From Candidatus Poseidoniaceae archaeon (lineage in GTDB: Archaea; Thermoplasmatota; Poseidoniia; Poseidoniales; Poseidoniaceae): a stretch of 18,774 nucleotides of DNA. The DNA is taken from the NCBI GenBank assembly GCA_022424925.1, contig JAKMGM010000143.1, positions 1 to 18,774 on the forward strand. The letters run 5' to 3'. The translations under genes and the position numbers were made by a program. Below, piece after piece: positions 15,458-18,774 of this stretch. Under the pieces are notes generated by a model that was given only the letters and a program-made list of their open reading frames with translations, had not been told where the DNA came from and ran no database searches. Positions within the stretch are counted from its first letter, which is position 1, and every line of letters begins with the position of its first letter.

Positions 15458-15600
15458 GGCGTCCCCGCCTCTCGCCGAAGCGAGTGTGCATCCCGTGCTC
15501 CGTAGAGCGGAGGGAAGTAATGTGGACTCCCATATCAAACCACCGCGTGATTCAACGCATTCAATCGTTGGAAGTGGCGAGTCTGTTACGCGCCGAATCA
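15458..15600 (-). ncRNA. Possible structured RNA or leader between rimK and xerA
   Basis: The minus-strand transcript between rimK and xerA can form a series of short perfect helices. In 5' to 3' order they are: UGAUU/AAUCA enclosing GGCG/CGCC and CAACG/CGUUG (15600-15548); GGGAGU/ACUUCCC with one bulge (15531-15512); UCCG/CGGA around CUCUA (near 15511-15499); CUCGC-UUCG-GCGAG (15484-15471); and GGCG-GGGA-CGCC (15469-15458). The fourth has the very stable C(UUCG)G tetraloop and the fifth a GNRA loop, both only when read on the minus strand. The last two sit directly before the xerA start and would cover its ribosome site. It matches no RNA family that I can name. Some helices may be chance. 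Confidence 0.4.
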
Positions 15601-16839
15601 TGCTTGACTTTCGCTTGAATCTGTGACGTTGAAGGCGTTTTGAGGAACATCGAGCATAGCCTTTCGCAGCGAACTCCTTAGCTCTGTGAGCTCCCCGTAG
15701 CAAATCAAAACATCTTCATATCGCAATTGAATATCATCGCTCGGGTTCCATAAGAGACTGTTATCCCGAGACAAAGCGAATACGGGAATCCCTGAACCGG
15801 TGTTGAACAGGCTTGCGAGCGGTTGTCCAACCAATTGAGGATGGTTTCGAATCTGCAAGGAAAGCACGCCTGAACCAGGTACGGTTCGTAGCAATTGGTC
15901 AAGGTCCACCTCAGCGAATGCAGTCTCACTGGTTACATAATCGATAATTTCACCGGCCACATTCACCCCGCTCGCTTTTTCGATTCCTTCAAGACCAGGC
16001 GAGGAATTGACTTCCAAAACGAGAGGTCCATCCTTGGCTTCGAGTAAATCCACGCCCGCTATATGCAGGCCGAGAACGCGTGCGGCTCTACAGGCCGCTT
16101 CTTCAAATTCAGGAGGCAAATCGACTTTTTCGACGGTTCCATTGAGGTGGTAATTGCTCCGGAATTCTCGCCCTCGTGCCTTGCGCCGCATACTGGCTAC
16201 CACTCTGTCACCTACCACGAGTGCACGGATATCCTTTCCGTGCGATTCAGCAATGTATTCTTGAATGAGAACAGCGCGTCCAGTGAGCAACAAACCTTGA
16301 ACCAGATTACGTGATTCACGAATCGTATGGCGTAAGAAGACGCCTTGCCCCTGAGTGCCCTGCGTGACTTTGATGACAACGGGTAGCCCACCGACGAAAT
16401 CAACGGCTGTTTCGACATCAATGATATCGCGGACATAGGTCGTTCGTGGTACAGGAATTCGATTACGAGCTAGGATTTGTGAGGCATGCAATTTATCTCG
16501 ACTTTGAAGGATGCCCGCTCCGGTATTTGCCGTCCAGATTCCAAGCTGTTCGAGGTGACGCAAAACTGCGACGCCATGTTTTGTTATCGAATGCCCAATC
16601 CGCGGGATGATGGCGTCATAATTGAACGGTTCACCGTTATGCAAGATGTCAATTCGACCGTCAGCGACAAACAATGAGAACTTCATTGGATCAGCAATAT
16701 AAGGTTCAAGACCCCGTTTGCGAGCTTCTTCAGCCAGGCGACGCGTGCTGTAAAGTCGAGGCCCTCTTGAGAGGATGGCAAGACGCAGATTGCTGCTCAT
16801 AGATGTACGATTTTCACGAACATCGACATCTTCCTCCAT
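15598..16839 (-). CDS. rimK: RimK-type ATP-grasp glutamate ligase with C-terminal TrkA-C (RCK-C)-like domain
   Basis: This ATP-grasp ligase is expected to add glutamate or a similar amino acid to a protein or cofactor. Residues about 17-305 closely follow bacterial RimK: LAILSRGPRLYSTRRL, IPRIGHSIT, SRDKLHASQILA, VVIKVTQGTQGQGV (ATP-binding Lys), VQEYI-like IQEYIAESHGKDIRALVVGD, GREFRSNYHLNG and LEVNSSPGLEGIE (metal-binding Glu/Asn). Residues about 320-395 form an added domain of TrkA-C type: LVGQPLASL, then GIPVFALSRD, PSDDIQLRYEDVLICYG. RimK is normally about 300 residues. Bacterial RimK modifies ribosomal protein bS6, which archaea lack, so the substrate is unknown (archaeal relatives include CofF, MptN and LysX). 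The ATG at 16839 has GGAGGAAC ten bases upstream; the ATG at 16800 matches the usual N-terminus but lacks a ribosome site. Confidence 0.9.
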   Translation of the reverse strand: MEEDVDVRENRTSMSSNLRLAILSRGPRLYSTRRLAEEARKRGLEPYIADPMKFSLFVADGRIDILHNGEPFNYDAIIPRIGHSITKHGVAVLRHLEQLGIWTANTGAGILQSRDKLHASQILARNRIPVPRTTYVRDIIDVETAVDFVGGLPVVIKVTQGTQGQGVFLRHTIRESRNLVQGLLLTGRAVLIQEYIAESHGKDIRALVVGDRVVASMRRKARGREFRSNYHLNGTVEKVDLPPEFEEAACRAARVLGLHIAGVDLLEAKDGPLVLEVNSSPGLEGIEKASGVNVAGEIIDYVTSETAFAEVDLDQLLRTVPGSGVLSLQIRNHPQLVGQPLASLFNTGSGIPVFALSRDNSLLWNPSDDIQLRYEDVLICYGELTELRSSLRKAMLDVPQNAFNVTDSSESQA

Positions 16840-16893
16840 ACCGCTCGCTGTTCCTCCGCGCCTTTCAAGTGCTCGCTTGAAATGGGGGTAAAC

Positions 16894-17910
16894 ATGTCCG
16901 AAGAGGAGGCTGTGGCCGCTGGTGAAGAAACGCCCGTAGATGCAGACCGAGAAGAAGCCGAACAAGTCCTTACCCTCGACCAGCGTAAGGAGGCATTGAA
17001 AAAATCTCGCTGGAACGTATTTCTTTGGCTTGGTATAGCGGTTCTCATGTTCTCATTCGCGCTCTTCCCTATGCCGTTCAATGCGGAATACGACAACTTC
17101 ACGAACTCTGCAGAGAAGGACATCGGCTTTGTATGGGGCCCTTCTTTTTCTGGCGACGATGTTTTTGATGCATCGATGCAGTTGGAAGTGAAAGCAACCA
17201 GTCCTCCTGCCGAATCCGGTACATTGATTGAAGCTTATGCGATACAAGTCGATAATTGCCAGCAAAATCTCGGTGAATACACAGTTCTTGCCAAAAACGG
17301 TTCAAGTCATTCGTATCAGTACCAGATTTCTGACACGACGCCGATTACCGGCCAAGAGTACACCTTCGATTTCTCACTGGATATGGGGCAGTACTGCGTC
17401 ATCGTCCAGTATGTAGACGCAGACGGTGAAATCAGTAAGGACCCTAGTAATTCTCTCTCGGTCAAAGGCAGAGTGTGGTCGAGTCAAACAATAGGCGGCT
17501 TCTTTGGCATCATCTGTCTCTCTCTCTCCGCTTTTGCGTTTATTGGCGCACAAAAGCATGGATCCCACGTCAAAAAGATTCTCGAGAACGGAAATGAAAC
17601 AACCGAAGAAAAGGTACTCGCATCCGTATCAGGTGCGCGAATCGCAGCAGGCCCAACCGGTGCACCACCATCAGCAGGACCTTCAGGACCTCCACCAAGT
17701 CAGCCACCGGCCGAAGGCTCATCCTCTACGCAGACTGTTGTTTCCCCTCCAACATCCGTTGAGGCAACGCCATCGCCACCTGCGTCCTCTGAAGGTTCGT
17801 TTGAACCGGCTGAGAACGGATATTTCTTCAAGAAACTCCCAGATGGTTCATACGAGCAAACGGTCTATGTGCAAAATGCGGATGGAAGTTACGCTCCATA
17901 TCAAGGCTAA
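16894..17910 (+). CDS. Two-helix membrane protein, Pro-rich cytoplasmic tail, unknown function
   Basis: The protein has 338 residues. An acidic cytoplasmic start (about 1-38) is followed by a membrane helix (about 40-59), an extracytoplasmic beta-rich domain of about 135 residues with two cysteines (in VDNCQQ and GQYCVIVQ, possibly one disulfide), and a second helix (about 200-222). A Pro/Ser/Gly-rich linker (about 245-305) then leads to a terminal Tyr/Gly/Asp-rich segment with two DGSY repeats. The ATG at 16894 has GGGGGT five bases upstream; an ATG at 16882 would add four residues. Layout parallels the membrane protein at 489-1529, though I see no clear sequence match. It is divergent from rimK and is followed 97 bases later by the SAP-domain gene. 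I recognise no family. Confidence 0.8.
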   Translation: MSEEEAVAAGEETPVDADREEAEQVLTLDQRKEALKKSRWNVFLWLGIAVLMFSFALFPMPFNAEYDNFTNSAEKDIGFVWGPSFSGDDVFDASMQLEVKATSPPAESGTLIEAYAIQVDNCQQNLGEYTVLAKNGSSHSYQYQISDTTPITGQEYTFDFSLDMGQYCVIVQYVDADGEISKDPSNSLSVKGRVWSSQTIGGFFGIICLSLSAFAFIGAQKHGSHVKKILENGNETTEEKVLASVSGARIAAGPTGAPPSAGPSGPPPSQPPAEGSSSTQTVVSPPTSVEATPSPPASSEGSFEPAENGYFFKKLPDGSYEQTVYVQNADGSYAPYQG

Positions 17911-18007
17911 CCGCCACCCTTGGCCCTTGCGAAATCATGGTTTCCGGGGATACAATTGGGGTCATACTTGAAAGGGAATGAGCACAGGCAAGGTGTGAGG
18001 GTTTACA

Positions 18008-18774
18008 ATGTCGGGTGAGGAAACTTCCACTTTGACCGTTGCTAAACTGAAAGCACTTTGCATTCTCAACGACATGCCCACGTCAGGTAAAAAATCGGCG
18101 TTGGTCGAACGCCTCCTTGAGGCCGGTCTTAGCAAAAAAGACGTCGGTCTTCCATCCCAAGACACAGACGAAGAACGGACTGAACCAGTCAAATCATCCA
18201 AGAAAGAACCGGCAGAGGAAGAAATCGTTCTCTCTCTCGAAGATGAAGACACGCTCACACCACCGGTTGAGGAGGAGGCCAGCAATCCAGTGATTACCAC
18301 TCCACAGATTCTGGATGCTGAAATATTGGAAGCTGAGGTCATCGAAGAAGTTCCACCCGCGACCGTTTCGGTACAAAAAACACGCAAAGAAAAACCAGTT
18401 CGAGAGAATCCGACTACGCTACTTGAGATGGTTCGCAAGCCCCAAGTTGCAGCCGTCATCCTTACAGTTGTCATTTTGAGTGCGGGTGGATATTACTATC
18501 TCGATAATCAACTCGATTCATTCACCGCCGACCAATTACGGTACGGTGACCGGATGCAGTATCAAATCTCAGGTGACCAGAATGGCCTAGCGACCTTCAT
18601 TGCCACTGAAGGCTTTGTGGAATTGGTAATGGACCAAATTGAGACTGAAGATGAAATTTGTAAAATATCCGCTGATTTTGGCGGTGTTGGAAGCCTTGAA
18701 ATCACCAACGGTGGCTCGAACGAGCTCGTCAACGAAGGCGGCTCCAATGACCGTTTAGGAGCGGTAAGGGTTGT
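18008..18774 (+). CDS. SAP-domain protein with transmembrane helix, C-terminus cut by window edge
   Basis: The frame is open from the ATG at 18008 to the window edge (255 codons); GAGGG lies seven bases upstream. Residues about 9-41 (LTVAKLKALCILNDM, then PTSGKKSALVERLLEAG) match the SAP motif, a two-helix DNA-binding fold with the conserved Gly-Lys-Lys turn. An acidic linker rich in Glu/Asp/Pro follows (about 50-120), then a short basic patch and one membrane helix (about 146-164, AAVILTVVILSAGGYYYL). The visible remainder is extracytoplasmic-looking, with a YGDRMQYQISGD segment. With the N-terminus inside, the SAP domain would be in the cytoplasm and able to tie DNA to the membrane. That role is inference; SAP-like folds also occur as protein-binding modules. 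Confidence 0.8.
   Translation, partial: MSGEETSTLTVAKLKALCILNDMPTSGKKSALVERLLEAGLSKKDVGLPSQDTDEERTEPVKSSKKEPAEEEIVLSLEDEDTLTPPVEEEASNPVITTPQILDAEILEAEVIEEVPPATVSVQKTRKEKPVRENPTTLLEMVRKPQVAAVILTVVILSAGGYYYLDNQLDSFTADQLRYGDRMQYQISGDQNGLATFIATEGFVELVMDQIETEDEICKISADFGGVGSLEITNGGSNELVNEGGSNDRLGAVRV

Noticed and set aside
15458..15600. Hairpin region as RNase P RNA, SRP RNA, 5S rRNA or tRNA
   Set aside because: By eye I find none of the conserved cores of these RNAs (for example GAGGAAAGUCC of RNase P, the helix-8 SRP loop, or a T-arm), so no family name is given.
15392..15703. 103-codon minus-strand frame across the rimK-xerA gap
   Set aside because: It overlaps rimK and xerA in another frame, is strongly Arg/Ala-biased, and covers the hairpin region; non-coding structure explains it better.
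17504..17971. 155-codon plus-strand frame rich in His/Gln/Pro
   Set aside because: It is the shifted frame of the Pro/Ser-rich tail of the membrane-protein gene ending at 17910.

Overview
The window reads as a compact, moderate-GC archaeal chromosome segment. Archaeal markers are a complete DNA topoisomerase VI (both subunits), a TFIIB-type transcription factor, a Sec61-beta/SecG translocon subunit and an archaeal Xer-type recombinase. The mix of these with RimK, GcvH, RNase HI and many acidic two-helix membrane proteins of unknown function resembles planktonic Thermoplasmatota such as Marine Group II (Poseidoniia). That placement is inference; no rRNA gene is present to test it. I see no tRNA, CRISPR array, insertion sequence or prophage.

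Layout. 1-4761 (minus): a four-gene run top6B > top6A > two-helix membrane protein > exported protein (cut by the window edge), with 1 to 41 bases between genes and clear Shine-Dalgarno sites. 4904-6892 (minus): a one-chain aconitase/isopropylmalate-dehydratase-type enzyme with the swivel domain first. 6893-7113: a divergent control region with two TATA-like elements, an inverted repeat and a small ORF coupled to the aconitase gene. 7114-9553 (plus): tfb followed closely by a helical-repeat protein. 9557-12573: small, tightly packed and mostly convergent genes: a four-helix membrane protein, a GalU-like nucleotidyltransferase, RNase HI coupled to GcvH, a small basic protein and Sec61-beta. 12631-14358: an unknown protein, a helix-hairpin-helix protein with a histone-H1-like tail and a small Cys-containing basic protein. 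14359-16839 (minus): RimK with an extra C-terminal TrkA-C-like domain, then an intergenic segment dense in RNA hairpins, then xerA. 16894-18774 (plus): a two-helix membrane protein and a partial protein joining an N-terminal SAP domain to a transmembrane helix.

Theme. Several products act on DNA shape or chromosome handling: Topo VI, XerA, the HhH/H1-like protein, RNase HI and the SAP-membrane protein. Housekeeping functions (TFB, SecG, GcvH, GalU, aconitase) are interleaved. The most unusual items are the RimK-TrkA-C fusion, the run of hairpins before xerA (including a C(UUCG)G and a GNRA tetraloop on the minus strand), the HhH protein with the Lys/Ala tail, and the SAP domain carried by a membrane protein.

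Non-coding content. No gene-free stretch exceeds 300 bases. The longest gaps are 6893-7113, 11821-12023, 4762-4903 and 15457-15597; each is described in the feature list.
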